This document shows positions 1 through 10,952 of a stretch of DNA of 64,000 nucleotides, piece after piece. Under the pieces are notes generated by a model that was given only the letters and a program-made list of their open reading frames with translations, made no database searches and was not told where the DNA came from. Every line of letters begins with the position of its first letter. Position 1 is the first letter of the stretch. The stretch lies in contig NZ_JAAUWV010000008.1 in the NCBI RefSeq assembly GCF_014694405.1, positions 62,001 through 126,000 of the forward strand. The letters are read 5' to 3'. This DNA is from Pseudoalteromonas sp. S16_S37. GTDB lineage: Bacteria > Pseudomonadota > Gammaproteobacteria > Enterobacterales > Alteromonadaceae. The translations under genes and the position numbers were made by a program.

Positions 1-1
1 G

Positions 2-688
2 TCTGGTCACTCAACTATGTATGTGCTTAGAGCACTTGCAGATAACGTGAACGATATCAAACAGGAAAAGGCTGCTTTATTAGAAAAAACACAAAAATTA
101 TTGTCATCGGCAGATAATTTAAATGACGAAGCGGCCATCTTCGAATGGTTTAGCTCAGGAGGTAAAGCCTGTGGCGTTAATCCTGAATATTATTTACAAG
201 ATTACCAACCAAAACTTATTAGTTTTGAAGACCTTAATGATGATCATAAATACGTCAAAGGAATCCGTGAGGCCATTTCACAAATTGGCCATGATGATAT
301 TTTCGAACACATGACTGGGCAAAGTTTTTCTAACGTAGCGCTGCACGAAGGCCATAAAAATATTGACTGGGCTTGGAATGATCATATCGAATATAAAAGG
401 TTTTTTACGGAGTTTTGGCCTCTTCTAAACCCTCAAGGAGGGTTAATGATCTTTCACAACACCCCCTCTCAAAAAGAAAATTATCAGGCCATAGAGTGGA
501 TGTTAAATTCCTGTGGAGATGAAGCAGAAGTATTGTTATTGGAAGAGCCACACAAGCTGAACCAAAATGGCTGTACAATCTTAAGAAAAAAATCACACTA
601 TAACCCCACCTTCCACCATTTAGATCGCCAAAAAACCTATACCAGTTTATTGCAGTTTATTAGCAGGCAAAAACAAATTATAATCTAA
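2..688 (+). CDS. Class I SAM-dependent methyltransferase, 5'-truncated by window edge
   Basis: The open frame runs from the window edge, so the N-terminus is missing; the ATG at 17 is internal because the codons before it (SGHST) look like the end of a methyltransferase glycine-rich SAM loop. About 228 residues remain. A segment near residues 135-155 (PLLNPQGGLMIFHNT) matches the 'planned export strand' pattern LLKPGG-hD of class I methyltransferases of the Methyltransf_24 type. The target molecule cannot be read from sequence. The gene ends at a bidirectional hairpin shared with the convergent cupin gene. The fold is inferred from motifs only; the family is fairly likely, the substrate unknown. 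Confidence 0.6.
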   Translation, partial: SGHSTMYVLRALADNVNDIKQEKAALLEKTQKLLSSADNLNDEAAIFEWFSSGGKACGVNPEYYLQDYQPKLISFEDLNDDHKYVKGIREAISQIGHDDIFEHMTGQSFSNVALHEGHKNIDWAWNDHIEYKRFFTEFWPLLNPQGGLMIFHNTPSQKENYQAIEWMLNSCGDEAEVLLLEEPHKLNQNGCTILRKKSHYNPTFHHLDRQKTYTSLLQFISRQKQIII

Positions 689-696
689 TTAAAATA

Positions 697-719
697 AAAA
701 ACCCCAAAATGGGGTTTTT
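697..719. terminator. Bidirectional rho-independent terminator
   Basis: Perfect stem AAAAACCCC / GGGGTTTTT around a 5-base loop, with A and T runs on both sides, sits between two convergent genes and can stop transcription on either strand. Confidence 0.85.
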
Positions 720-728
720 AAAAATACA

Positions 729-1847
729 TTATAAAAATGAAGACCTATAATATATATTTTCAACACCTTCATTTCTTTCAAACTTTTTATATGGTTCAGG
801 GATACAGCCACATTTAATTTTATTTTTCGCCTGATTCATCACACGATTAAAGTGTTGCTTTTCACCATCATTCAATTCTGCAGCCATTTGCTCAATGCAA
901 AAAAGTGTATTCTTTGCTATTTTTAGCAATGTACTTTGCTCACCATTTTTATATATAAACTCTGGCCTTATATATTGCTTTTCATGCAAAGCTTGATTAT
1001 TTCTGCCATGATGTGACCAAGTTAGGTGAGACTGAGGTGTTGGAAATATCCCTTCAATAAACTGTGCGAGCATATCCTCGAAAATACTCAAGATATATGT
1101 CACTTCCGACTCTGTAAGCATACTTAAAGAAGCTTCAAAATTTTGCATTACCCCTTCTATATGAGGTAGGAAATACGACTTCCGTTGACCGTACTGCTGG
1201 TGATACCAATAGTTTATTGAGATAGCATTTTTTGTTGGTACAGAGACTTCATGGAGCCAATATGGTGGCAGATATAGCATCTCTCCTGGCTCAACGATCA
1301 CCTCAAAATAGTTTGTATAGTGTTCGGCTAAAGCATGCGCTCTTAGTAGGCACCATTGTCGATTGGTCTGTGCCGCGGCCATTGCATCTGGTGGGAATAA
1401 CATGAGCTTTTTTTGACCTTCAATCACGGCTAAAAAGTTGTCATAACCATCGAAATGCAAAGGTGTTACGCCTCGGCCTATCCAAATATTTGCTTCATTA
1501 AAGTTATCTAACCAAGTGGGTGCAGGACATGCTTGAGAACCGAGGTCCCCTTCTTTTCCCCTATTTAAATAATTGAAAAACGGCAATTGTGGGGCATAAC
1601 ATACTTGCGACTCGCTATTTTTTAGATGCGCCGATAACTGAGTCAGAGTCATGCGCTGTATGCCTTGATCAAGTTTGCAAGGCAACTCAACATCAGCATA
1701 GTAAGATGCAAAGTAATCCATTGAGAAGAGGTTGAATCCTGGCCAATTTTCAACAACACCAGTCACAATTACAGGGATACCTTGTTTTAAAAAAGGAAGA
1801 AACTCCTCTTCACTCGATATTCTTTTTATTTTTCCAAAGCTATTCAT
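729..1847 (-). CDS. Cupin-like JmjC-type Fe(II)/2-oxoglutarate hydroxylase
   Basis: This 372-residue protein has the layout of the cupin_8/JmjC family (peptidyl hydroxylases such as FIH-like proteins). The iron triad is visible as H131-x-D133 (LHFDGYDNF) and H199 (LPPYWLHEV). The start ATG is preceded by GGAG at a good distance. Family knowledge predicts oxidative hydroxylation of a protein or peptide side chain using 2-oxoglutarate and oxygen; the substrate is unknown. It is convergent with the methyltransferase and shares its terminator. Bacterial members often lie beside tryptophan halogenase or TonB-related genes, but none is in view here. Confidence 0.75.
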   Translation of the reverse strand: MNSFGKIKRISSEEEFLPFLKQGIPVIVTGVVENWPGFNLFSMDYFASYYADVELPCKLDQGIQRMTLTQLSAHLKNSESQVCYAPQLPFFNYLNRGKEGDLGSQACPAPTWLDNFNEANIWIGRGVTPLHFDGYDNFLAVIEGQKKLMLFPPDAMAAAQTNRQWCLLRAHALAEHYTNYFEVIVEPGEMLYLPPYWLHEVSVPTKNAISINYWYHQQYGQRKSYFLPHIEGVMQNFEASLSMLTESEVTYILSIFEDMLAQFIEGIFPTPQSHLTWSHHGRNNQALHEKQYIRPEFIYKNGEQSTLLKIAKNTLFCIEQMAAELNDGEKQHFNRVMNQAKNKIKCGCIPEPYKKFERNEGVENIYYRSSFL

Positions 1848-2122
1848 ATTTGCTCCATCGGCCTAAACCACTGACAATGATGCCGTATGTGACATGCCGA
1901 GAATCATTCCATCAAATTTACGTAACTATGCGGGTAGAAAAATGCCTCATTCCCTTTGTAACTGAGCACTTATTCTGCGCCAACTTACAAACCGTTTTTC
2001 TACCACATAGATACAGCCGAAATAATCTTAGCGTACCCACATCTGTCGATGTACTGTCACTTTTACCGTTATTGTTACTTTTTATATGGCCTAAAGTGCT
2101 CCGATTTGGATGATTGAATCAG

Positions 2123-2719
2123 TTAATAATGAATATTGATAAGGTCTATATTGATTGAGTCATCCAACTGCAAATTTATTGGTCGATATAGATGAATGCT
2201 TCCCGCCAGTTTAACATCTTGACCAATCACCAAAGTAGGCGTGTGGTTTTCAAACTGAGCACTAATCACGCCAGGCTTTTTAAACACAATATTTCCTTGA
2301 ATTTGAGCACCCGATTTGACGATGATATCTCCGCTAGAGATCTCCACCGAACCATGTATTTTAGCTTGCTCAAATATGGTGATTGCGCCATTGGTAATCG
2401 CCACATCACCGCTAATCTCTGCGTTACCGTGAATCACTATTTCGCCATTACCTACCTGCAAAGGTCCACCTTGACTAAACTCGCCTATTTTTATGTTGCC
2501 ATTAGTAACAGCGACACTCTTATAAACGGTATTTCGCCCCAAAGTAGCATTCCCATTAGTGACTTCTAACTTACCCACATGTTGGCTATCCAACGCGGTA
2601 ATATTGCCTGCAAATAGGTGTGCATCGGCACCATGCTTGACAACTCTATCACCAACCGAGCAAGCACCCAGACCAAATAAAGAGGTTACTAACACGGCCA
2701 GTTTAATTTTGTTTTTCAA
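2123..2719 (-). CDS. Lipoprotein with bactofilin-like beta-helix repeats
   Basis: The protein begins with a lipoprotein signal peptide (lipobox LFGLGAC near residue 20), so it should be lipidated and exported. The rest consists of short repeating turns such as VTNGN, VGNGEIVIHGNAEISGD and SSGDIIVKSGAQIQGN, the pattern of a right-handed beta-helix (polymer-forming/bactofilin-like). I chose the TTG at 2719 (198 residues) because GTGGAG lies about 7 bases upstream and it gives a clean signal peptide; an in-frame GTG at 2731 would add four residues. Function is unknown; a structural surface or periplasmic role is only inference. Confidence 0.65.
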   Translation of the reverse strand: MKNKIKLAVLVTSLFGLGACSVGDRVVKHGADAHLFAGNITALDSQHVGKLEVTNGNATLGRNTVYKSVAVTNGNIKIGEFSQGGPLQVGNGEIVIHGNAEISGDVAITNGAITIFEQAKIHGSVEISSGDIIVKSGAQIQGNIVFKKPGVISAQFENHTPTLVIGQDVKLAGSIHLYRPINLQLDDSINIDLINIHY

Positions 2720-2779
2720 AGTACACTCCACAAATGTTTTTTCACTATGCTAGTTTGTTTTTTGTTGCAATAGCACGGC

Positions 2780-3466
2780 TTAAATTAGATTTTTTACAAT
2801 ACACTTAACAATTGCTTGTTGCCTATTTGCACTATTGGTTTTCTCAATGCAATTAGATAAGTGGAAATTCACAGTGCGCTCTGACACACCTAATATTTGG
2901 CTAATTTCCCAAGACGTTTTCCCCTCACATGCCCACATCAGACAATCTTTTTCACGTTTCGTGATGTTAATTTTATCCGTGCGACAACGAATAGCGGCTT
3001 GAAGTAAGTAGGGTGATAAAATAGTCCAAAACCAATCAATTAACTCTATTCCCTTATATTCCAAGAAATCTTTGGGAATATTAAATACAAGCGCACCAAC
3101 AATGCCGGACACACCTCTTAGAGGCAATACATATAATTGCTCAATATCAGAACGTTCCGCTAGAAGCGACGCCAAAGAGGTCAAGCGAAACCCATTTTTG
3201 CAATATTTATATATTTCTTCACTATCAAGATAACCTTCAACGTCTGCACCATACTTCCCATATAGATGCTTTTGGTACGTTGCAGTCGACATAGGCGCAT
3301 AATCGATAAAGGCTAAACATTCATACCCTGAGCTTAATGCTATGTCACTTAGTGTATTAGTTAACTCAACACCATGCTGTACAGTCTCGAACTGTGCAAT
3401 CGAGTCGTTTAGTACGGAACTGTTTTTAAATGGTCCATAAAAATCTATTTCTGTTAGTTTATTCAT
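2780..3466 (-). CDS. LuxR-family transcriptional regulator (solo, no luxI nearby)
   Basis: About 228 residues. The C-terminus (about 165-225) is a GerE/LuxR helix-turn-helix: TKREKDCLMWACEGKTSWEI followed by SQILGVSERTVNFHLSN. The N-terminal half resembles the autoinducer-binding fold in length and in its GVSGIVGALVF strand, but I do not see the usual conserved Trp/Tyr/Asp-Pro set for acyl-homoserine lactone binding. No luxI synthase is in the window, so this is a LuxR solo with unknown ligand. Two adjacent ATGs exist; the second has the better spacing to GGAG. It lies downstream of the RiPP-like/HlyD-like pair on the same strand, separated by an 860-base gap, so a regulatory link is only a guess. 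Confidence 0.75.
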   Translation of the reverse strand: MNKLTEIDFYGPFKNSSVLNDSIAQFETVQHGVELTNTLSDIALSSGYECLAFIDYAPMSTATYQKHLYGKYGADVEGYLDSEEIYKYCKNGFRLTSLASLLAERSDIEQLYVLPLRGVSGIVGALVFNIPKDFLEYKGIELIDWFWTILSPYLLQAAIRCRTDKINITKREKDCLMWACEGKTSWEISQILGVSERTVNFHLSNCIEKTNSANRQQAIVKCIVKNLI

Positions 3467-3469
3467 CAT

Positions 3470-4326
3470 TAACTCCGTGCATTATATGTTTAAAAATCAA
3501 CACAAAGTAGTTTGTGTTCTGAGTCTATTCTGGGCGCTAAAATGGCTCGCGTCAAAACACAGAAAAACAAAAACAAACCAATAAAAACAACATTTTAAAT
3601 CAAAACATTACTAGAAAAATGATCTCCATATTGATTAATAATGACGCATATCAATTTATGAATTAAATCATTTTTCACAACATTTACTTGTTTTCCAAAT
3701 CTACAATGGTTGTATTTGAAATGGACACAACCAACTCGACATAATCGCAACCGTCTTTTGCTGGACAACACCTATCCCAGTATAAAAATCAAGCCCACTT
3801 AGTTTATTATTTAACTGACTCAAAAGAGGTTAAAAATATACTTATCGCTAAAACTCGTTGTAAGTAACCACTTTAGTTTTGACGTGCGATACGAGAGACA
3901 TTGAGCAATGACCCATACCAGCGTTATTAATGACTACAAACACATACATGTTATCAATACGGTTTAATATCAGTAGGCACATTTCGAAAATAGCAACTGC
4001 ATAAGCCTTATAAACGGGTGTATATGTTTAATTAACCAGATCGAGTTAGGTGAATTTTCCTAGTAAAACTTGTTTATCTACTATCGGCGTTATCTTTACT
4101 TGTAATAGTTGACAATATTCCCCCGATACAGTTCAGGAAATTATCATTGAAGGAACAATTGTAAGCATTTGTTTTTATTGAATTTAAAAGTACAGGTTCA
4201 CCCAGTGAGTTTAAATTTAATGTGGATATACGGTTTTGGGAGCTAAAAGGTTACGAGAAGATGATGATAAGGCTAACACTAGGAGGATGACCTTGAATGT
4301 TTGACAAGACGGTGAAGAGCGAACTT
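3470..4326. other. Long AT-rich intergenic region without a convincing gene
   Basis: No open frame here has a ribosome binding site and protein-like composition on either strand. The right end holds an inverted repeat GTGAAGAG (4312-4319) / CTCTTCAC (4337-4344) that overlaps the 3' end of the HlyD-like gene, without a clear T run. The left end must contain the LuxR gene promoter. Confidence 0.5.
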
Positions 4327-4881
4327 TTATTGAACACTCTTCACACATGCAGACTCGCTATGATACATAACCAACTCTTGTTGATTTAGTTCATACAAAT
4401 TATTGTAGTCTTTTGCGTTTACAACGGACGAAACGAGTACTTTATCATCCTTGACTGCATCAATATTAAACGTCCATTGTGTGCCTCTTTGAGGACACAC
4501 CCAGAGTTTTGAATGCGCTTTCAAGTCTTTTTTATCTAAAGTATCTATGTAATACCAACCATATACTAGATTGGATTTAACTTTGTATAACATTTCTCCA
4601 GCAGCAATGTGTCTGCCCTCAGACAGCTCACTATTTACATACTCTAGATACCCTGCCGTACGAGAAACAATCGTTCTCTGTGTTTGTTCTGGGGTTTTCA
4701 AATATGTTAATAGTGTCTGTCCCTTCGTTACTTTATCCTCTTCAGATAAAGCGTACTCATGAAGCACAGTGCCGGATTCTCTAGAATAGTAGTATTCACG
4801 AACAGGCTCTTGCAACTGTAACACGCCAACTGTCGGTTTCAGGCTCAAAGATACTGCAAGCAGCGAATATGTTAGCCCCAA
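4327..4881 (-). CDS. Short HlyD-like membrane-fusion protein (lipoyl-hairpin domain)
   Basis: This 184-residue protein starts at a TTG with a strong AAGGAG 6 bases upstream. An N-terminal hydrophobic segment (about residues 3-22) could be a membrane anchor. Two half-lipoyl motifs follow: SGTVLHEYALSEEDKVTKGQ (about 37-56) and AGYLEYVNSELSEGRHIAAG (about 77-96), as in HlyD/biotin-lipoyl adaptor proteins that work with type I or ABC exporters. It is about half the usual HlyD length and lacks a long coiled coil between the halves. It begins 45 bases after the RiPP-precursor-like gene on the same strand, so a role in export or processing of that peptide is a reasonable inference. No ABC transporter is adjacent. 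Confidence 0.55.
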   Translation of the reverse strand: MGLTYSLLAVSLSLKPTVGVLQLQEPVREYYYSRESGTVLHEYALSEEDKVTKGQTLLTYLKTPEQTQRTIVSRTAGYLEYVNSELSEGRHIAAGEMLYKVKSNLVYGWYYIDTLDKKDLKAHSKLWVCPQRGTQWTFNIDAVKDDKVLVSSVVNAKDYNNLYELNQQELVMYHSESACVKSVQ

Positions 4882-4926
4882 TTGAGTCTCCTTACGAAAT
4901 TTTCAAATGTTCCACTAGGCACTAGA

Positions 4927-5085
4927 CTAATTTTGTTTCACTAATCGAGCATCGTAAGTCTCAGTTTCTGAGCCGCCACCTGCGCCAGCCGCAATTTGTT
5001 GAGTCTGCTTTGCATTTAACGCTTGGCTACCAGATAGCAATTTAACTTTCTTAGTTTTTAGTTTTAATTTTAGAGTAGGTAACAT
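4927..5085 (-). CDS. Candidate RiPP precursor peptide (class I lanthipeptide-like leader)
   Basis: This 52-codon gene has ATG with AAGGAA eight bases upstream. The leader is rich in Leu/Lys (MLPTLKLKLKTKKVKLLS), continues with LNAKQTQQIAAGAGG and reaches a glycine-rich site at residues 34-38. This resembles the leaders of the 'class I lanthipeptide / GG natural product precursor' families (K-L-x-L-x-K-K ... L-s ... Q-x-x-I-x-G-G). The tail after the glycines is about 14 residues (SETETYDARLVKQN) with Ser and Thr but no Cys, so a lanthionine ring is not possible in the tail as read. It heads a two-gene unit with the HlyD-like protein. No modification enzyme is visible nearby; the truncated methyltransferase and the cupin oxygenase at 1-1847 are the only enzymes in this accessory block. 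The family assignment is by eye. Confidence 0.55.
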   Translation of the reverse strand: MLPTLKLKLKTKKVKLLSGSQALNAKQTQQIAAGAGGGSETETYDARLVKQN

Positions 5086-5663
5086 AATAGTAATTCCTTT
5101 GTTGTTTTGTATTGTTGTTTGAGAACGATTACTACATTACCCAAGTTTCTCGTTTTTATGTAATTATCAAATCTTACACATTACTTCATAATGTTTTTTC
5201 ATAAATATATGATTTAAATGCTTATTATTTAATTTCCAGAAACATTATCTAAACCTTAGTAAAATATGCGACAACAATAGGCGTCGATGAGTCAAAAAAC
5301 ATAGAAAATTACCTAAAACAAGGCTCACTCACAGGCTCTAAAAAGGATGCAACTCTTTTAAAGTACGTTAGAAAGATTTATACCCAAACTAAATAAATCA
5401 AACATGGGGTACCTTGGTGTGGCCAACTCAGCATTGAGTTGCGCATGTCTAATACCTCTTTACTCATTAAGCATTACCAAGGCTTTTTTGGGACCTCCAT
5501 AGTTGTCGTCTAACCGTCGGAGCCACACAATGTACTTCTTGATCGATACTTTCTCTTTTATAAAAACAAGTGTAGTGGCAAAGCAAGCATCTAAAACTCA
5601 CATTTAGATAAGCAACTGACGCACTCAGTACACGCTTTTTTAATACAAATGTGGGTCTGTAGA
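5086..5663. other. Intergenic region; possible plus-strand gene remnant
   Basis: The right-hand part holds nothing recognisable. On the plus strand, 5253-5396 is an open frame of 47 codons with protein-like content (for example GVDESKNIENYLKQ and ATLLKYVRKIYTQTK before TAA) but no ATG, GTG or TTG start and no ribosome binding site; it may be the 3' remnant of a lost gene or chance. The promoter of the RiPP-like gene should lie just right of 5085, in the AT-rich stretch to about 5250. Confidence 0.35.
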
Positions 5664-5691
5664 CAAAAAAATAGCAGCGAGTGGCTGCTAT
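5664..5691 (-). terminator. Rho-independent terminator of the CadC-like gene
   Basis: Perfect 8-bp stem ATAGCAGC / GCTGCTAT with a 5-base loop; on the minus strand it is followed by a run of seven T, 34 bases after the stop codon. Confidence 0.85.
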
Positions 5692-5724
5692 TAGAACGAC
5701 GGTATATTCTTTGATTAGAAAAGG

Positions 5725-7863
5725 CTAATAAGTGGCTTCTTCCTGAGCTATTTTTAGCTCGAGTAATTGGTTTTCATTGGTTTCAATAATATTCATCCAA
5801 AGTGCTTTATTGTGAGGTGAGTAGCTAATACTTCTGATCACATATCTTGAGGCTTCTACTTCATATACTTCTTCAACCGCATTTTCCTTATCACGGTCAA
5901 TACGGTAAATCCGCTTACCATCTGAATGATAAATGTAGCCGTTGCCTACTGCTATTGAATGCATGTACCGAGCCTTCGGAAGATCAAAGGACTGAATGGT
6001 CGTACCTGAATTAATATCATAAAGTACAACGGTATCATTCGAAGACAATGAAATTAGAGTTTCATCATCAAGACGGCCTATCCACACAGAATTTTGCGCC
6101 GGAATGGAGGTATTTGACTTAAACTTTAAAGAATATTTGTACGAACTGCTTTTAACTTTATGCTCACCCAATACAACATAACCAACTTCCGTATCACTTA
6201 AGAATTCGGCCGATATAATTGCGCCATCAGCTGATATAGAATCCACCAGCGATAAGTCTGAGTACTGATATATATCGATTTTACGGCGATGGTGAACAAG
6301 TAGTAAATCTTTTTGCTCATAGTATCTAATATTACTGATGTCTCCAGGAGGAATAGCCAGCACTTCACTATTGCCATTTTTATCAACTTGAGTGACAACT
6401 TTGCCAGCCCCATCATCAGTTATTACCAGATAACCTTGTTTAAACTTAATCGGACCCATACTACCAAGGCTTAACTGTATATCAGCATTCACGGCCTTAT
6501 TATTGAAGTCCAACGTATAGATATACGAGATAAATGGATAGCTCACGATCAACATTTCATCTTTATCAATGAATTGAAAAATAGCGTAACTTTGTGATGT
6601 GTTTAACTGGTCTTTTTTAACCAACTTACGTTGGCTTAAGCTGTAACCGTAGACAATGTTTTTCTTGTTATCAAACCATAAAATAAGGTCTGACTCAGCA
6701 TCATAATTAACTGACCATATTCTGCTAGGAGATTCTAATAACTTAACCTGATCGCCACCATCAAGGTCCGTCATGTATAGCTCATGCGTGTCGTATTGAC
6801 GACGCAAAAAGAGTATTACCTCTTTCTCAGGAATATAAGTTAAAAAGTGATCACCATATGAATTCAAGTTAGGTGAACTAATTTGGAATTCTTCGCCTGT
6901 TTTTAAATCTCGGCTAGTTAAAGCAGCCAATTCATCTCTATTTCTATATCCAGATTTAGAATACACGATGCGATCTTTGCTCACACCGCTACCGGTTACA
7001 AGGCCTGTCATATTACAATCAAAAAGTGCTTTGTTTCCTTCGCTAAAGTCAGCGTTAATTTCCCAAACTTCACAGGTTTCTTCTGTTTTAGCTCGGTAAT
7101 AGAGCTTACTTGAGTCTGTAGACCAACCTAAAGGATAGTAGTGGACGCCCTCATCTCCTAAACGTCTTTCGTACCCACTATCGAGCTCTTTAACTACGAG
7201 AGAATATGATTTAGTTCCTTGTGGCGCAAAAGAAAATGCCAACAGTTTTTTATCATAAGAAAGTCGCAGCTGTGAGTAGCGTCCAGGGACCCATGACAGT
7301 ACTTTTTCGGTGATGTTTTTACGTTTTATCTGTAATTCATCGTCTTGAGTTTGATAGTTCACGGTGAACATATACCCAACAGCGAATAAAAACAAAGCTA
7401 ATAATAACAAGCCAAGCTTAGTTCGATTCATTGTGGGCGCTTTTTGTGTTGGAACAGCATTACTTTCTTTCGGTTTTTGTGCAGATACAGTTGGAGATTC
7501 TTCACTTGGCAGTTCTTGATGATAAATAATATCTGGTTCGAGGAAAAAGCTATATCCTTTGCGGTAGTGAGTTTTAACAACTATGCCTTTTTGCAGATCA
7601 GATTTGAGAATTTTTCGCAATTCTGACATAGCACGGTTTATTGCATTGTCATCTACGTATTTTTGACACCAAACATCATCAACCAGATCTTGACGAGTGA
7701 TGATCTGTTCGTTATTGATGATAAAATAGCAAAGAAGTCTAAATAATAGAGGTTCTAATTCTCTTTCCGTAGAACCATCATAAATACACTGCTTCTTTGG
7801 GTCCAACGTCCAAGCCCCAAATTTTACTTCCTTAACTTGCCGTAAAAACCTTACTTCATTCAT
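5725..7863 (-). CDS. ToxR/CadC-like membrane regulator with periplasmic beta-propeller-like domain
   Basis: The 712-residue protein has three parts. Residues about 12-108 form an OmpR/ToxR-type winged helix (GAWTLDPKKQC, ELEPLLFRLLCYF, NAINRAMSELRK, HYRKGYSF). Residues about 150-168 form one transmembrane helix. The large C-terminal part shows repeated beta-strand units like WD40/TolB propellers (SYDKKLLAFSF, GWSTDSSKLYY, SYSPHNKALW). This is the layout of one-component regulators that sense periplasmic signals and bind DNA from the membrane. Its target genes and signal are unknown. It is monocistronic, with its own terminator. Related CadC-like proteins are often abundant in Alteromonadales; a second one lies at 23410-25776 with a different sensor. 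Confidence 0.8.
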   Translation of the reverse strand: MNEVRFLRQVKEVKFGAWTLDPKKQCIYDGSTERELEPLLFRLLCYFIINNEQIITRQDLVDDVWCQKYVDDNAINRAMSELRKILKSDLQKGIVVKTHYRKGYSFFLEPDIIYHQELPSEESPTVSAQKPKESNAVPTQKAPTMNRTKLGLLLLALFLFAVGYMFTVNYQTQDDELQIKRKNITEKVLSWVPGRYSQLRLSYDKKLLAFSFAPQGTKSYSLVVKELDSGYERRLGDEGVHYYPLGWSTDSSKLYYRAKTEETCEVWEINADFSEGNKALFDCNMTGLVTGSGVSKDRIVYSKSGYRNRDELAALTSRDLKTGEEFQISSPNLNSYGDHFLTYIPEKEVILFLRRQYDTHELYMTDLDGGDQVKLLESPSRIWSVNYDAESDLILWFDNKKNIVYGYSLSQRKLVKKDQLNTSQSYAIFQFIDKDEMLIVSYPFISYIYTLDFNNKAVNADIQLSLGSMGPIKFKQGYLVITDDGAGKVVTQVDKNGNSEVLAIPPGDISNIRYYEQKDLLLVHHRRKIDIYQYSDLSLVDSISADGAIISAEFLSDTEVGYVVLGEHKVKSSSYKYSLKFKSNTSIPAQNSVWIGRLDDETLISLSSNDTVVLYDINSGTTIQSFDLPKARYMHSIAVGNGYIYHSDGKRIYRIDRDKENAVEEVYEVEASRYVIRSISYSPHNKALWMNIIETNENQLLELKIAQEEATY

Positions 7864-8136
7864 TATGAGTAATTTAGTGCTCCAAAATACTGTTCAGGAT
7901 TGTACCGATTCATGTTCTAAACTCAATAAAAATATTCATGTAGCAACCATAAACAAAAGTGTTAATGCAGCAAAACCATTCAAAAACGATTACATTTTAC
8001 ACAAAAAAATGCAACTTAAAATGAAAATATTAATAATATTTGTATGTTGTAAAGATGATAACACTGCCTGACTTTTAAGATACAAATATTACCTATTATC
8101 AGTGAATTGTTATTTTAATAACCTTAAATGAGCATA
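7864..8136. other. Promoter region of the CadC-like gene; no supported gene
   Basis: Low-GC spacer between the divergent start of the CadC-like gene and the ATP-operon terminator. A 68-codon plus-strand open frame begins at 7865, only one base from the CadC start, with no ribosome binding site and lysine/asparagine-rich composition typical of AT-rich spacer; I do not call it a gene. Confidence 0.5.
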
Positions 8137-8165
8137 AAAAAGCCCATGCATTGCATGGGCTTTTT
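8137..8165 (-). terminator. Terminator of the atp operon
   Basis: Long near-perfect inverted repeat AAAAAGCCCATGCA / TGCATGGGCTTTTT, ending in T on the minus strand, about 20 bases after the atpC stop codon. Confidence 0.9.
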
Positions 8166-8184
8166 AAACCAGATAGGTTTGTAT

Positions 8185-8601
8185 TTATTTACGCAGTTGG
8201 CGGATAACGCGCAACTGAGCAATAGCTTCAGCTAGTTGTACAGCCGCAGCGTGGTGATCAAGCTCAGTAGCAGCGCTTGATGCCATTTGTGCTTCAGCAT
8301 CACGTACAGCCTGCTCAGCAGCTTGCTCGTCTAAGTCTTCACCTCGCATTGCTACGTCCGCAAGGACTGTAACAACGTTTGGTTGTACTTCAAGCGTACC
8401 ACCTGCAACATAGATGATTTCTTCTGTACCATCTTTTGTTACAAAACGTACCATACCAGGTTTTAGGCCAGTCAATAGTGGGGCGTGGCCAGGGTGAATA
8501 CCCAACTCACCTTCACTACCACTTACTTGGATAGTAGCCGCTTCACCAGAGAATATGCTCTGCTCTGCACTTACTACGTCAAGTTGTACTGTTAATGCCA
8601 T
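8185..8601 (-). CDS. atpC: ATP synthase F1 epsilon subunit
   Basis: The 138-residue epsilon subunit belongs to the central stalk of F1 and can inhibit ATP hydrolysis through its C-terminal helices. The N-terminal beta-sandwich is recognisable ([39 protein letters not shown]), followed by an Ala-rich helical hairpin with [10 protein letters not shown]. Length matches the family (E. coli 139). It is the last gene of the operon, 14 bases after atpD, and is followed by a strong terminator. Confidence 0.97.
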   Translation of the reverse strand: MALTVQLDVVSAEQSIFSGEAATIQVSGSEGELGIHPGHAPLLTGLKPGMVRFVTKDGTEEIIYVAGGTLEVQPNVVTVLADVAMRGEDLDEQAAEQAVRDAEAQMASSAATELDHHAAAVQLAEAIAQLRVIRQLRK

Positions 8602-8615
8602 ATCAACCCCCTAAA

Positions 8616-10894
<2,279 letters not shown>

Positions 10895-10952
10895 GACTCT
10901 CTCTCCGAATCAAGGTGAGTGTTAGCGATAACACTCACCAAGCATAACTAAA

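Noticed and set aside
1850..2113. 87-codon plus-strand open frame between the cupin gene and the lipoprotein gene
   Set aside because: No ribosome binding site, starts three bases from the divergent cupin start, and composition is not protein-like; it is most likely promoter DNA.
5164..5250. Search for a CRISPR-like or tandem repeat in AT-rich spacers
   Set aside because: No regularly spaced repeats were found here or in the other gaps.
7865..8071. 68-codon plus-strand open frame divergent from the CadC-like gene
   Set aside because: No Shine-Dalgarno and an AT-driven Lys/Asn-rich translation; would overlap the CadC promoter.
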